From Ignelater luminosus (Eukaryota; Arthropoda; Insecta; Coleoptera; Elateridae): a DNA stretch of 64,000 bases. Below the pieces are notes generated by a model, which ran no database searches, was not told the DNA's origin, and was given only the letters and a program-made list of their open reading frames with translations. The position numbers were made by a program, and so were the translations under genes. The stretch's first letter is position 1. Each line of letters opens with the position of its first letter. This document shows positions 25,434 to 36,979 of this stretch, piece by piece. The DNA lies in NCBI GenBank assembly GCA_011009095.1, contig VTPC01003648.1, forward strand, positions 85,908 through 149,907, read 5' to 3'.

Positions 25434-26417
25434 AGTCATTTACTAAATTGTATCTGTTTTTCTTAACGATTTGCAGAAATTTCTCGAGCAAAGGAGTTAT
25501 TTAGCCTACTATTTTTATGTCGGAAATTGTTCTATATTACTATTAACTACATATCTATATTACAAAAGACTGATTTTTTTCTGAAACTAAAAGATTTTAT
25601 AATTTCTACAACAGTTGTATTAACTATTTATTAAAAGTCCGAAAGCGTTTAATTTATTATGCTTAATAGTATAAGCTTGTGGTTTCCTCCTAAAAGGGTA
25701 TTGTGCTTTTAATTCACGCACGTACATAATGTGCAAACAAAGGCATTACATCTAAAAAAAACTAAAGCTAACTAGAATCAGTAAAGTGCTTTAAATGAAA
25801 ATAAGTCGATGAGTCAATAATCGATTATTTAATATGATAAAATAAGTTGATGATTAAAAGCGGTTCCCTGATTTATATTCGCACCTGGAATTGAATTTTT
25901 GATTAGTCCAAATATAGGAACTGTTTTGTTTCGTTACAGGAATTCATAAGTGTAGTACTTTATTTCGGAATATGATATAATTACTTTACATTGAAACACT
26001 CTATCTTATCAAACAATTTAAAATCTCGTTTGTATACACAAATGATACCTTTTTCAAATGAATAATGATACTTCTTGGTAGTACATTTATTATCTCGAAG
26101 TTCAGAATACAAACCTTCTATTTTTGTATCTGATAATCTTATATTTCTGAAAATCTATTCAAGTATTCGCAACAAAATAGTAAATAATTGACAGGTTCGT
26201 TTTATATTTACATAGAACACCACTCCTACATCGCCTTAAATAAACTAAAGATTAGATAGAGAAATTGACAGGGTAGAATTGAATTGTTCTAACCACGCAT
26301 GTGTTCAACGAACTACCGTACAGTTATTATTAATAAAAGATATAATAAGCAGTTGAAATGATTAGAAAAAGTGATTAGTCTTTTAATTAACTTGTGTGTG
26401 CAACATCTGAAACTAAA
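25434..26417. other. 5' flank of the SID-1-like gene
   Basis: About 1 kb of AT-rich sequence between the mariner copy and the SID-1-like start. No ORF or repeat recognised. It presumably includes the promoter and 5' UTR, but no core promoter motif could be assigned by eye. Confidence 0.4.
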
Positions 26418-29400
26418 ATGTACAAATTATTATTATTTATTAGTATTGGCTCTATAATACGTGTGAATTGTGTAGAAAACTTTGAAAAGGATTTTCAAAC
26501 AAAAATTATAAAAGGTTACTATCATAGAAATATTGTTGATAAAGTAGATGCAAATAAAGAATTTATAATTCGATTTCCTAATTCAACCGTAAGTAATAAT
26601 AACTTTAATAAAAATCATTTTTACTGTTAGAAATGAATAATTAATTTTCTTGTAGTCGAAATATCCGTATGTGGTTTATGCATCGAGTCAACTTGCTCAT
26701 TATGGTCACCCCGTATTTATAGTAGTAAGGCAGCAACAAACGGTTACTTCTTGGGAATTGCCATTACCAGTGGAATCTAAATCGGGAGTAATAAAATTCA
26801 CATCAACCTCTAGAACATTGTGCCATAACAGCATGCCGATAATATCTGAATTGCCTAGAAGTATAGGTGTGAATTAATTTTGTTTATTTTTTAACTAGAT
26901 AAGAGCTATTCAATATACTACGTGTCTTACTTTTTATGTATATATGTACCTTTTTATGTTTGGTTAATTACATCCCAATTAAGCATTTAATAAGAATTTG
27001 AAATCAATCAGATGCAGAGTGAGACACACTGTATATTATAATACAACAGAAGAAACTGCCAGAAACAGAAAACCTAACCTAAACTCTCGTTCCTAATCTT
27101 ACGATCAGCACTGTACTTTGTATGTTTATGCAGTAGCAGCTTTTAATTGAACAACATCAAAATGGATGTTATGGGTTGCATTATCTGTTGTATGTAAATA
27201 TTGAACATTCTATTGTGCAGGGCAAATACTAAATTGAAAATAACTGTTAAGTGTGCACGTGTGTTTATCAAAATAGCAGGGCCGGCGGAAGGCATATGAT
27301 GAATATGGAGCACTCCATACTTGAGATTTCTATGAGTATTGAGTTCCATAGCTGAAAATCTCGTACTTTAATTTTCAATTTTTGTCGATTAACATACAGT
27401 GTGTCCCCGGATTGACTTCACTATAGGTATAATTGATCAAAAATTTTTAATATCGTTTTGATGTTTTGGGATACCGCCCTGCTTGGTCTGAAAAGAATGT
27501 GAAGCACATTTTTAGTTTTTAAAATCTAAGACGGTCGTGACAATTGAGAAAAAACCATTTTATGTTGAAGCAAAGTGCCATTTCGGTCAATAATACGGTA
27601 AAATGTTATTAAGAAATATTAAAGAATATGAAATTATAAGTGTATGCAAGATTTCACAAATATGGGATCACTTTGACTAAATCAGTATTTGGTTTGTATT
27701 CTTGCATTGTAAGTGTGATGGTTTTACTGACAAAAGTCCAGAATTAGAGGTACGCTACATATTACGAAAATGGATTATTTTTCTGTCATATTTCCAATTC
27801 TTAAGTACGTCTCTGGTGTTAATTCTGAATTTACACGTGTAAATAAATAAAATACTAAAATTATTGTTTCATATAGCGGGTATCTCCGAATGAGGAGTCG
27901 AATTGAGAACACTATGCTTTATCTTACGGTTCCTGGCACCCTCTTGAGATTCCGTTTGAGATTCCTCCTTTGTTTTGATCCAAGTTAAGTTTGCCTTCTT
28001 GATATGTATTAATATATTGTGATTGCTTCGAATCGCTAAACTCTGCTCAAAAGTATCCTAAACAAAAACAAATCCTCTTGCTTAAGAACCAAACGCGGTA
28101 TAAACATCTGAAACATGCTAATTTCATCAGACAATGACACGTACGGTTCAGAAAAGAACTCGCAACAACCAAAAGTTGTCACACAAATCCATCAAAATAA
28201 TTTGCAGAAAGTGTAACATAACATGATAACTCATAGTTATCTCAAAACAGCACTCATGACACATCGTTCGAAATGCTAATTGCATAGTGTACACTATCGC
28301 CACAACAATACTCGAACACACAAGACACAAATCTGGAAAGCATTCACAAATAATCCTAAAACATCTCTAACCATGGGCCCCGGTGGAATTCTCTCTAGGG
28401 GTGCAAAATATTAATAAAAAAGATAACTTGCAGGTGCTCAAACGTTTACTAACTTTAACTGGCCCAAACCAGAGAAAAATTCCAACATCAAAGACAGTTG
28501 CCAAAAGGCGAAAAAGAACTCAAATAATATCGAAAAACAAAATGCATCATATAGTCAAATGTAAAGACCACACAAGACTAATTCTACTACTAATGAGAGT
28601 TACAGTTTGGAATTTCGTTAAGCCAAAGATTTCGTCAAGCCAAAGCCATATAAAAACTCGAGAAAAATGTCAAAACAAAAACAAAACAAATATCGTGACA
28701 AATTAAGGCACAAAATCAATAAAAGGCGTACTAAAATAAAATGCCAATCGGGAGATAACATGAAGTCACAAAATGAAGAAAACACAAATCGGACCCTCGT
28801 AGGAAACCAGAAGTTCTGCAACGGAGAAAAACCGAAAAAGAGACCTTAAAGGCACCGTTCAGAGTAAAATGTGCTCGAGGCAGCTCAAAGTCGAAGGTAT
28901 GTGGGGTATGATAATCTACCATTATTGTCCCAAAGATAAAGTCAATGTATTAAAACATACCAAGAGGGCAAACTTAATTTGGATCAAAGCAAAGGTAAAA
29001 TCTCAACCGGAATCTCAGGAAGGTGCCAGGAACCCTAAGATAAAGTATAGTGTTCTCAGTTCGACTCCTCATTCGGAAACACCCGCTATATGAAACAATA
29101 ATTTTAGTATTTTATTTATTTACACNNNNNNNNNNGTGTAAATTCAGAATTAAGACCAGAGACGTACTTAAGAAATTGAAAATATGACAGAAAAACAATT
29201 CATTTTCGTAATATGTAGTGTACTTTTAATTCTGGACTTTTGTCAGTGTAAACTATCACACTTAACAAGTTACAATAATAATTTCCTTTGTGCCATTATC
29301 AACCATTCGACATATTTTCTGATCAAGTCCCAAATTGTAAGTATTAAAGAAACCCTTTCTTCTTCTCTACGAACTTTTCGACCGTAACACATTTATCAAA

Positions 29401-32400
29401 AACATTATGTACCATAATAATAAGCATTAAAACCTTTATTGAACTGGTGCTTCTATAATAATTATTTAATTTCAGTACATCAGCATAATAGTGGAAATAC
29501 AAACATACCCGGCATTCACAAAGAACTGACAATGTCCATTGCTTCAACTTCTAACGTTGCTATTGAATTTTCAGTCAGAGTAGAAGAAGAAGAAAATTTT
29601 TATGTAGAAGAAGACAAAAGTTATTTTGTTACCATATCACCAAGTGAGCCTAGGTTTTTTTATTATAAATTCGCTGAAAAGAACGATGATAAATTTATCA
29701 ACACGGTTATTCTAGAGGTTGATTCTGATGATGATATCTGTTTGACTGTTTCGGTACAGGAGCCATCGGTTAGTATATTGAAATAAACTGCAACGCAATT
29801 ATTTAATTATTTTTTTTAGTGCCCCGTATCAGATTTAGACAATGATATATGGCTTCAAGGAAAATATCAAACAGTTGTCTCTAAAGGGGGGATAATAATA
29901 AAGGTACGAATTTGAAATTATTTTAGTCAGTTATCAGTTTTTTCTTACTTATTAGAATTTTTGATTTTTCAAGGAAAAGGAATATCCCAATGGGTTCTTT
30001 ATCGTGTTTGTAGCAAAAGGTGACAATTACGCCTGCAGCAGGGAAAAAGCTTCTGTGATACCCTTGCCAAAGGCTGAAGTAATAAAACCACTCAATCGTT
30101 CATCTTCTGTACTTTTCAGTGTAAAACCAGGAATTTCTAAAGATGATTATGTTGTAGCTTCTTTATCAACATTAGGAGCGGTACTTATATTTTATTTACT
30201 TTTCTCTTTGACAACCTGGGCATTTTATCGATGGTTGTATCGAGTAAAAGTTGTTCAACAGGACATTCCTTTGCAAAATGTAAGAGACACAATAGATGCA
30301 AGTACTAGAGGTAACTGAGTTTTTGCAAAGAGAATTACTGTAGCTTTTACCAATGATGTTTTAGATGAAGAATTTATTTCGGTTGATGATATAGATGCAA
30401 GGTTAGCATCTCGCAGTCTTATGTTGACAGATCTAGCAAGGAAGAAAGAAGAATATATTGAAAAGAAGTCTTACGCTTATTTGTGGCACGTTGTTAGTAT
30501 TGCCATTTTCTATGGTATTCCTGTTGTGCAATTAGTAATAACTTATCAAAGAGTAAGTAGATAAGAGAATAAAAAATTTAAATCAAAATTTAAGTGTCGA
30601 GTTTTCAGGTTCTAAACATAAGTGGAAATCAAGATATTTGTTACTATAACTTCTTATGTGCCCATCCTTTGTTTGGATTAAGTGATTTCAATCACATCTA
30701 TTCGAATATAGGTTATGGACTTGTTGGCATCTTATTTCTCTTAATTACGTTCTATAAACAGCATTACGTCTTACACAACCCTGTAAGTATAGCAACTGAT
30801 ACTGTTATTTCTTGCTCTTTTTTAAAACAAAAATTAAATTTGACTTTAAAGGTATTCTGGAAAAGAAATTTTTTAATAGTAGTTAAATGTAGTTCCCGAA
30901 TTCGTAAAGACCGGGCGTTTATACAAATTGATATATAAAATTAACTAAATGATTTGTAGGCTTTTGTATTTGAACAGATCTAAATTTCAAGGGGGTTAGC
31001 AGCAACCAAATCGAAAAAGAAGAAGACTCATTCTAAAAGACAAAAACGGTTGTGGCAATCTTAGTCAAGATTTTTGTTTCTGACAGTCTGTAACACATTA
31101 GAAAACTTTTTTGTTTGATAGTTCTCTTTTGTTTTAGTCACATGGAATACCCAAACATTATGGTTTATTCTACGCAATGGGCGTTGCCCTTATAATGGAA
31201 GGGGTATTATCTGCATGTTACCATATTTGCCCAAATCAATCAAACTTCCAATTTGGTATGTATCAGCTGAATCTAAAAGCTAAATCGTTTCATATTTTTA
31301 TGTATTTGCAGATACGAGTTTTATGTACGTAATGGCAACTTTGTGTATAATAAAACTTTATCAGAATAGACATCCGGATATTAACGCAACTGCTTATGTC
31401 ACTTTTGTTGTACTTGGATTTGCTATTTTTGCTGGTATGTATACGCAAATTCAACTATTGTAAAATCTATGCTACGTAATTTTACTTTTTAATTAAAAAA
31501 ATAAAGCTTTTCAATCTCATTTATTAGCGGAAATATGATTTCTTTCTTGTAATATGATACGTTAGATTATTTCTTGTTATCCCAGTAATATTCGTAGTAG
31601 TCCGTTGCCTCCCTTGTTTGCTTCTATAGATTTCTATCTTAAGCAGTCTGAATTCAATTTGTACATATGTATACGCCTTAGGTCATTTGCCCATCAGGTC
31701 GGTGGTCGTTTCCGATTTCTGTAAGCTTCCTGTCTCGGTCTCCATTCGACCAGTCTCTTAGTTCATATATTGTCAGTGGTTTTTACCACGTGTTCTGCCC
31801 AACACCATTTTAATCTGGTTATTGTTTCTACTGCATCTCGCAGCGATAAACCTAACATTGATCGCTCCATTGCTGACTGTGCTACTGTTATTTTGTGAAC
31901 TGATCTTTTTGTTAGTGTTAGACTGTTAAAGTTTCTGCGGCATAGGTTAGGACAGGCAGTACGCACTGATCAAATACTTTTTGCTTCAAGCAAATAGGAA
32001 TGTTTGTCTTGAATATGTATTTTAGGTTGCCAAAGGCAGCCCATGTCAATCCTATCCTTCGGGGTTGTTGTCTCTACCTATGCGAATTTCGCGTTCTACG
32101 TTTTTGTACGACGTTGTCTTTTTGACTTGTTTTTCGTCGATGCGGAGACGTTTGCTCAGGATTAAGTTTGTCATTGTCTGGGTTTTCGATGTATTGATCG
32201 TGATAACAAGAGCTATTCAAAACAATTTTCAATTGTTTTTCAACCAATTTAAAAAAATGAGGTTGATGATGGTTACTCGAAACCGAAACATTGTACAGGA
32301 ATTTTGTTAGCGTATTTTAATAGAAAACAAAAAGTGGCAATGGAAAAGTGGTTTTAGTTTTCCGATATCTTTTCAAATAAAGGAGAGAAAAAATAATAAC

Positions 32401-35400
32401 AAAAATCGAGAAATCTACTTTTTTTTAAATATCTTTGAAACTATCCAAGATATCTAGATTTTGCAAACGCCAGAAAAAAGGTCCTATAAATAGCCAACTT
32501 TCATCTTAATTAACCGATGCTGTATCTCTTACCGTTTCCAAGATCCCCATGCTGTGCATCCTTATCTTGGACACACTGTATACAGAGTGCTACTTAATGT
32601 TATGTACTTATTTTAATGTATGATACTTGGACCAATTCTAAGACGAAAAGTTCATATGAATGTATGTCCTAAAATGCTTGGTTTTCGATATACAGGGTGT
32701 TGAAGTTTTTATATTTTTTTTCGGTTTTTACCAAAATACTAGATAAGAATAAGCGTTCATTTAAAAAAAGAATCCAAACGTTTCCTTAACAACGGACAAA
32801 GCTAACTTAATTTTATGTAAACGGTTTTCGCTTAGGAACAAATTGCAGATTCCATGTAATGAGTAATGTCGGTAATATTTTAATTCTTCTCTTTAAAATG
32901 GTAAGCTATACGAAAAAAATAAAAAAGGCTTTTTTTGTTTACAATGGAATGGTAATTAATAACAAAATAACACTTTCGAAAAAATCAGTGGCGTAACAAT
33001 TTTTTCGTTAAAATTGTATCGGAACGTAGTCATACCTACGCCACCGGTTAAATTTAAAAAAACTGTTTCAGGTTGGAAAGTGTGTTTTTAAACCATAAAA
33101 ATCTATACTAAAATTTAGGGTAATATCTCAAAAGGTTTTCGAAATTTTTGGTAAAATCAAAAAAATATAAACTTCAACACCCTGTATATCGAAAACCAAG
33201 CATTTTAGGACATACATCTATATAAACTTTTCGACTTAGAATTGGCCCAAGAATCACCCATTAAAATAAGTACACAACATTAAGTAACACCCTGTATATG
33301 AAATAAAAGACTTATTGATCTGTAGTTTCCCAGATCTGCAATGTCTTTTTTTTTATGCATCAGAGCAATTATAGCATTGTTTGATTGTGTTGGTGTTATT
33401 TCCTTCGTAAGGCATTTGTTAAACAATAATCGTAGGAAGCTTATTAGTCTATGCCCTCCCATTTTTGTGGCTTCTATAGCAATCTCGTCTTCATCAGGTG
33501 ATTTGTTGATTTTTTATTCGCGAGAGTGCTTTTTTGATTTCATCTTCTGTAATGTCGGGGATTTCCTCTGATCTTTGATTTAAAACTTTAGGTATTTAAG
33601 TCATTTGATTGATTTCTCCTTGCTATTTATAGAGATCAGAGTAGAAGATTTCTACAAGTTTAATAATTTCTTTTTTGTTGGTTGTCACTTCCCCCTGTTT
33701 ATTTTCCAACTTACATATATTTTTCCTACCTGGGATAGCTTTTGTCGTAGTACTTTCATGCTTTTATTGTTTTCGATCGCTATGGTAACCATTTCCGAGT
33801 TTGATTTTCTTATGTCGTTCCTTATGCTTTTAGAGATTGTCTTATTTAATTCTTTTAATTTTGTAAGGTTTGAGCCGTACTTGTCTTTGAGCTGTCTTCT
33901 TTTTTCCATAAGTGTTTTAGTGTTAGCTTTTCTTCTTTTCGTGATCTTCTGATACAGTGTGTCTTTTCGGCCTGTTTTATTCCGTCTACTATTAAGTTAT
34001 TAAGCTTTTCTATATTTACAACGTCTTCCCTTAGTTCTACTGTTGCTAAGGTTTCTTTAATTTTTTTTTTGTATTGTTCGATATTTCTGGAGGTATCCAC
34101 CTTTTCGCTTTGCGTTTTGTAATTAACTTCGTTCTTTCGCTCTTTGCATTCACAACGACATTCTCTCTTATCATTCGATGGTCACTACCTGTTGAGAATT
34201 TATTCAGAACAGTTACATCCTGGATAATGTTTTTCTTATTTGTGATCGTAAAGTCTATTTCATTTTTCGTCTGGATTCCTCCATGTCTACTTTCGTTGTG
34301 GTTTGTTTTTGAAGAACGAATTCATTTGATACAGTTGCAGTGAATAACTAAAAAGTGTAGATCCTCCCTCGTTCCTTTCTCCATAGCCGTAGTCCCCTAA
34401 CGAGTATTTCGATTTATCTCGCTTTTTACCCATTTTGGCATTGAAATTCTCTATTAATAAGATATATTGTGTTGGGTATTTTGACAGGTCTTTGTTTATA
34501 TTGTCGTGAAAGATCTCGTAGTCTTCGTCTTCGGAGGTGCATATTGGGGCATATGCCTGAATTATTTTTAGGTTGCATCTGGGATTTAGTTTTGGTATTA
34601 GAGAGGTGACTCTTGGTGATAGGCATTTAATTTCTTTTATACTGAGGGTGGTATAGATTTATATCACACAAAAAAAATACATTCTCACTATAAAATTTAT
34701 ACTAGAATGCAACAAAATTGATACCTCAGATCAAATGGTGCATGAATGTACAGTTCGACGGAAAACAAACAGGTGGTCAATAGCATTTTTTTAAAATATT
34801 ATTGATATTGTTGGAGTTGCATCATTAGTTATACGGAAAAACTTACATCCCACATGGATTTTTTTACGAGAAGTTGCCACACAATTGGTAACACCACATA
34901 ATTATAAAGAGACGTGAAAAAAAGATTAACCAAGTACCATACTACAGAAACTATAAAAAAGTTAAAAGAAAAAAACGTTGCCATTTTTGCTTTTTAAAGA
35001 TTTTTAGAAACTCAAAACCTAACTGAACATTCAATTAGAGAATTTGTAGCAATGTGTCTGTTGCACAGTTGATCAGATATGGTTCAACCGCATACTGGGT
35101 TGTTAAAGGTTTTAATACCAGAGTTACCTATTTATTATGCCAAACTTGAAACATCCTGTACATTGACTGACGGAATACTGAATAGCTAAAGCATTGGGCA
35201 TATTACATAGGTTTAGAAAGCTCAATAGTATGACACGTTAACTATGTTATGAGAAAGAAAGTGCAATTCTTTAAGAATAGAATTATTTTTAAAGACTTTT
35301 GCTGCTTATGTTTTTCAGATTTATCATTTTTCTTTTTTTTGCGTATGAATCGGCTATTGAGGATCTGAAACTAAACATTGACACCGAGATTTTTTTTTTA

Positions 35401-36913
35401 TCGGACACATTTTAAAAACAAAAATCGTTTTTAATGTAAAGAAATAGGATAAGCTCAGCATCAACACTTCTTTTCGAATATTCTGTACTGTAAACATTTA
35501 TAAGTCGACTAAAAAGCTGATTACCCTGTATTTTGCTGAAATAATTTGCCAGGCACAATTCCATTTCTGATGTAGGTACAATCTAGCTTCTTTTCTTTTT
35601 ATTTAAATTAGGTATAAAGTTTAAATCTTGTTTCCTTATTTTAATTCGTGTTTGTGAAGATTTACATTATTGTATACACAAAAGCGGTCAGATTTTCTGT
35701 TGATTTTATTATATCACAAATATTTTGGGTCAAACCCATAATTTCACTGATGCACTTCTTGTGTTGCAAAAGAAGGATATTTACATTTCTGCGGTTAGGT
35801 TACCTGGGGTTTACTCATGTTTTTCTTGGATTCTTTAGATTAATTTGTAAATAACCATGTTAGAAATCCAGATTTGTCATAGGAAGTATATTAATAGTAA
35901 ACATCCTTTATTTTGTTTGCTCCCATGTTTGTTTTTGCAGTTTGTACAGTGATTATAAAACAAGCAATGATTTTAGCTACTAAACAAAAACAAATAGTAA
36001 GTTAGAAAAAAGAAACAAAATCTAAATTTATTTGATCACAATTTGTTTATTAGCAATAATAATAACATGTCGGTCATCAATTTGTTACAGCTATGGTAGG
36101 AATACTGAATGGACACATTACCTTCTGGATTATATTTATAATTTTCTACATTGTCCTTTGTATTTACGTATCGTTTAACATTTACTTCTTGAGTTACGTC
36201 AAACGAGGAGTCCAAGGAATAGTTGACGAATGGACTACTGATCATGATGTTCTCAAAGCTATTGAACCTAAAAGAAAAGGTAGGTTTACATTTTACATGT
36301 AACTCGAAACAAATAGGTTTTTAATTCTTTTTCTTTCTAGCTCATTTTGCATTATTGGTGGCAGCAAACGTCTTAAATGTAATTTTTGCCCATTTAGGAA
36401 TTTTATGTTATATTATGGATACAGACTTTGCTACTTTCTTATTAGGTTTACTAATGGCAAATGCAATTTTATACATGATTGTCTACATAATCATGAAAGT
36501 AAGTAATAATACAGCATCTTGTATTTATTTATTTGGTTATATTTACAAAAAAATGTTTACAGTTAGTTCACCACGAGAAATTGTGTCTGCAAGCTGCTGT
36601 ATTTGGAATTTTAGGTCTAGCCACTTGGATAGGAGCGACATACTTTTTTGTCAATAATTCCACTATGTGGACTGTAAGTTAAAAATGTTTTATTTTTGTA
36701 ATTTATCAAAATATTATCAATAACTATATTTTTAAGGTTACCCCAGCGGAATCAAGAAAATATAATAAACATTGCGTTATGCTAGACTTCTACGATTTTC
36801 ATGATATCTGGCACATGTTAAGTGCGGGAGCTCTCTTTTTCAGTTTTATGTTACTTTTAAGTTTGGACGATGATTTGGTTAATACATCACAATCTAAAAT
36901 AGTTGTTTTTTGA
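26418..36913 (+). CDS. sid1: SID-1-like dsRNA channel/transporter, 13 exons
   Basis: Multipass membrane protein of the SID-1/SIDT family, which moves dsRNA into cells in systemic RNAi. Exons chosen by GT-AG sites and phase: 26418-26588, 26656-26866, 29476-29768, 29820-29903, 29974-30279, 30331-30552, 30609-30782, 31138-31255, 31312-31434, 36091-36279, 36341-36498, 36563-36673, 36737-36913; 778 aa, within family size. Signal peptide about 1-18, extracellular domain to about 315, first membrane helix about 320-345. Family blocks: [29 protein letters not shown] (His516), DTSFMY (Asp527), FHDIWH (His742, His746); the Ser/His/Asp set fits the CREST-type metal site. The C-terminus ends in VVF as in animal relatives. 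Uncertain points: the exon 2 donor (26861 or 26867), and a 51-bp intron 5 that must be spliced to avoid an in-frame TGA at 30316-30318. Confidence 0.9.
27398..27640. mobile_element. truncated mariner-type end in intron 2
   Basis: TACAGTGTGTCCCCGGATTG opens like a Tc1/mariner TIR preceded by TA, but no matching right end was found downstream before the inverted duplication begins. Probably a truncated MITE. A reverse-oriented terminal motif (GACACACTGTATA) lies separately at about 27022. Confidence 0.4.
27645..28020. repeat. left arm of intronic inverted duplication
   Basis: The complement of 28940-29336 with about 10% differences by eye. The outer part (27700-27835) is an inverted, decayed copy of the signal-peptide exon at 29184: read on the minus strand, its fifth codon is TAA. 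The inner part (27836-28020) matches 28940-29125 and contains CGAATGAGGAGTCGAATTGA. The similarity to the exon's 3' end (27645-27700) is weak. Confidence 0.8.
28021..28939. other. spacer between the inverted arms
   Basis: About 0.9 kb without recognised coding sequence. The lysine-rich ORFs at 28383-28849 (+) and short ORFs on the minus strand are low complexity and not called. It would form the loop of a hairpin if intron 2 is transcribed. Confidence 0.5.
29126..29135. other. 10-N assembly gap
   Basis: Ten Ns between TTTATTTACAC and GTGTAAATTC. The flanks are complementary (TTTACAC/GTGTAAA), the type of short palindrome that confuses assemblers. Confidence 0.98.
29184..29336 (+). pseudogene. 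orphan signal-peptide exon, SID-1-type
   Basis: Begins [20 protein letters not shown], a good signal peptide, continues to [12 protein letters not shown], and ends at a consensus donor GTAAGT in phase 0, exactly as exon 1 of the surrounding gene does. In both, the exon is about 50-57 codons with a signal peptide then a short extracellular start. It lies in intron 2 and has no phase-0 exon 2 downstream: the next exon (29476) starts in phase 1, so direct splicing would shift frame. It could be a captured first exon of a paralogue, a remnant of tandem duplication, or an alternative first exon whose partner is missing. Confidence 0.55.
31435..31699. other. start of 4.7-kb intron 9
   Basis: Intron 9 of the SID-1-like gene runs 31435-36090 (GTATGT ... 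ACAG). The first 260 bp hold nothing recognisable. LINE and MITE insertions follow, so transposons explain its length. Confidence 0.7.
31700..32195 (-). pseudogene. RTE-type LINE, C-terminal piece (antisense in intron 9)
   Basis: Minus strand: frames around [32 protein letters not shown] and [14 protein letters not shown], then [19 protein letters not shown] and [11 protein letters not shown], all near-consensus for the C-terminal region of RTE-clade LINEs ([22 protein letters not shown]). Frameshifted. It belongs with the piece at 33297-34640; about 200 residues of RT are missing between them, replaced by MITEs. Confidence 0.8.
32196..32578. mobile_element. solo arm of the foldback family seen at 49035-50010
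   Basis: Matches the right arm of the foldback at 49620-50010 closely, ending ATCTTGGACACACTG followed by TA. Only one arm is present: its inner end starts at about 32196 in the LINE. It directly abuts the next MITE. Confidence 0.8.
32583..33294. mobile_element. outer palindromic MITE, 712 bp with nested element
   Basis: Arms 32583-32691 and 33186-33294 are about 108 bp and near-perfect complements, opening CAGAGTGCTACTTAATGTT and closing AACATTAAGTAACACCCTG, with TA on both sides. Without the nested element it would be an almost continuous palindrome. Confidence 0.85.
32693..33184. mobile_element. inner MITE nested at the centre of the outer palindrome
   Basis: Begins CAGGGTGTTGAAGTTTTTAT and ends in AAACTTCAACACCCTG, flanked by TA, 492 bp. 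Its insertion site is the middle of the outer palindrome. The interior is AT-rich and non-coding. Confidence 0.8.
33297..34640 (-). pseudogene. RTE-type LINE, endonuclease and early RT (antisense in intron 9)
   Basis: On the minus strand from 34640: endonuclease C-terminal pieces ([12 protein letters not shown], then [11 protein letters not shown]), a charged linker, and RT start [20 protein letters not shown] followed by [20 protein letters not shown], the classic RTE 'NY RPISLL' block (here R-S-I-S). Many frameshifts; shadow ORFs on the + strand are meaningless. Insertion in intron 9 antisense to the SID-1-like gene is tolerated. Confidence 0.85.
34641..36090. other. rest of intron 9, no recognised content
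   Basis: AT-rich with no clear transposon or exon. An open stretch at 35941-35996 with splice-like ends was considered and rejected because its phase does not fit exon 10. Confidence 0.6.
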
Positions 36914-36973
36914 TTATTTTTAGTTTTTAGAGTGTAATGTACGTAATACAATAGTGATGTCGAAAGTACAAAT

Positions 36974-36979
36974 ATTAAA
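36974..36979 (+). promoter_or_regulatory. possible polyadenylation signal of SID-1-like gene
   Basis: ATTAAA about 60 bp after the stop codon at 36913, followed by AT-rich sequence. A common variant signal; position plausible. Confidence 0.4.

Larger units (their letters stand above)
28940..29336. repeat. right arm of intronic inverted duplication
   Basis: Pairs with 27645-28020. It includes a 10-N gap at 29126-29135 and, beyond it, the intact signal-peptide exon. At the matching place the left arm reads straight through (GAATTTACACGTGTAAATAA), so the real gap is probably near zero. Confidence 0.8.

Noticed and set aside
28383-28849. Lysine/glutamine-rich ORFs in the hairpin spacer
   Set aside because: Low-complexity, overlapped by a minus-strand ORF, no homology recognised.
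33341-34343. Plus-strand ORFs rich in Phe/Leu (membrane-like)
   Set aside because: They are antisense shadows of the lysine-rich RTE LINE on the minus strand.
35941-35996. Open segment with acceptor and GTAAGT donor in SID-1-like intron 9
   Set aside because: Exon 9 ends in phase 1 and joins 36091 in frame, aligning well with the family. Including 35941-35996 would end in phase 0 and force an immediate stop in the next exon.
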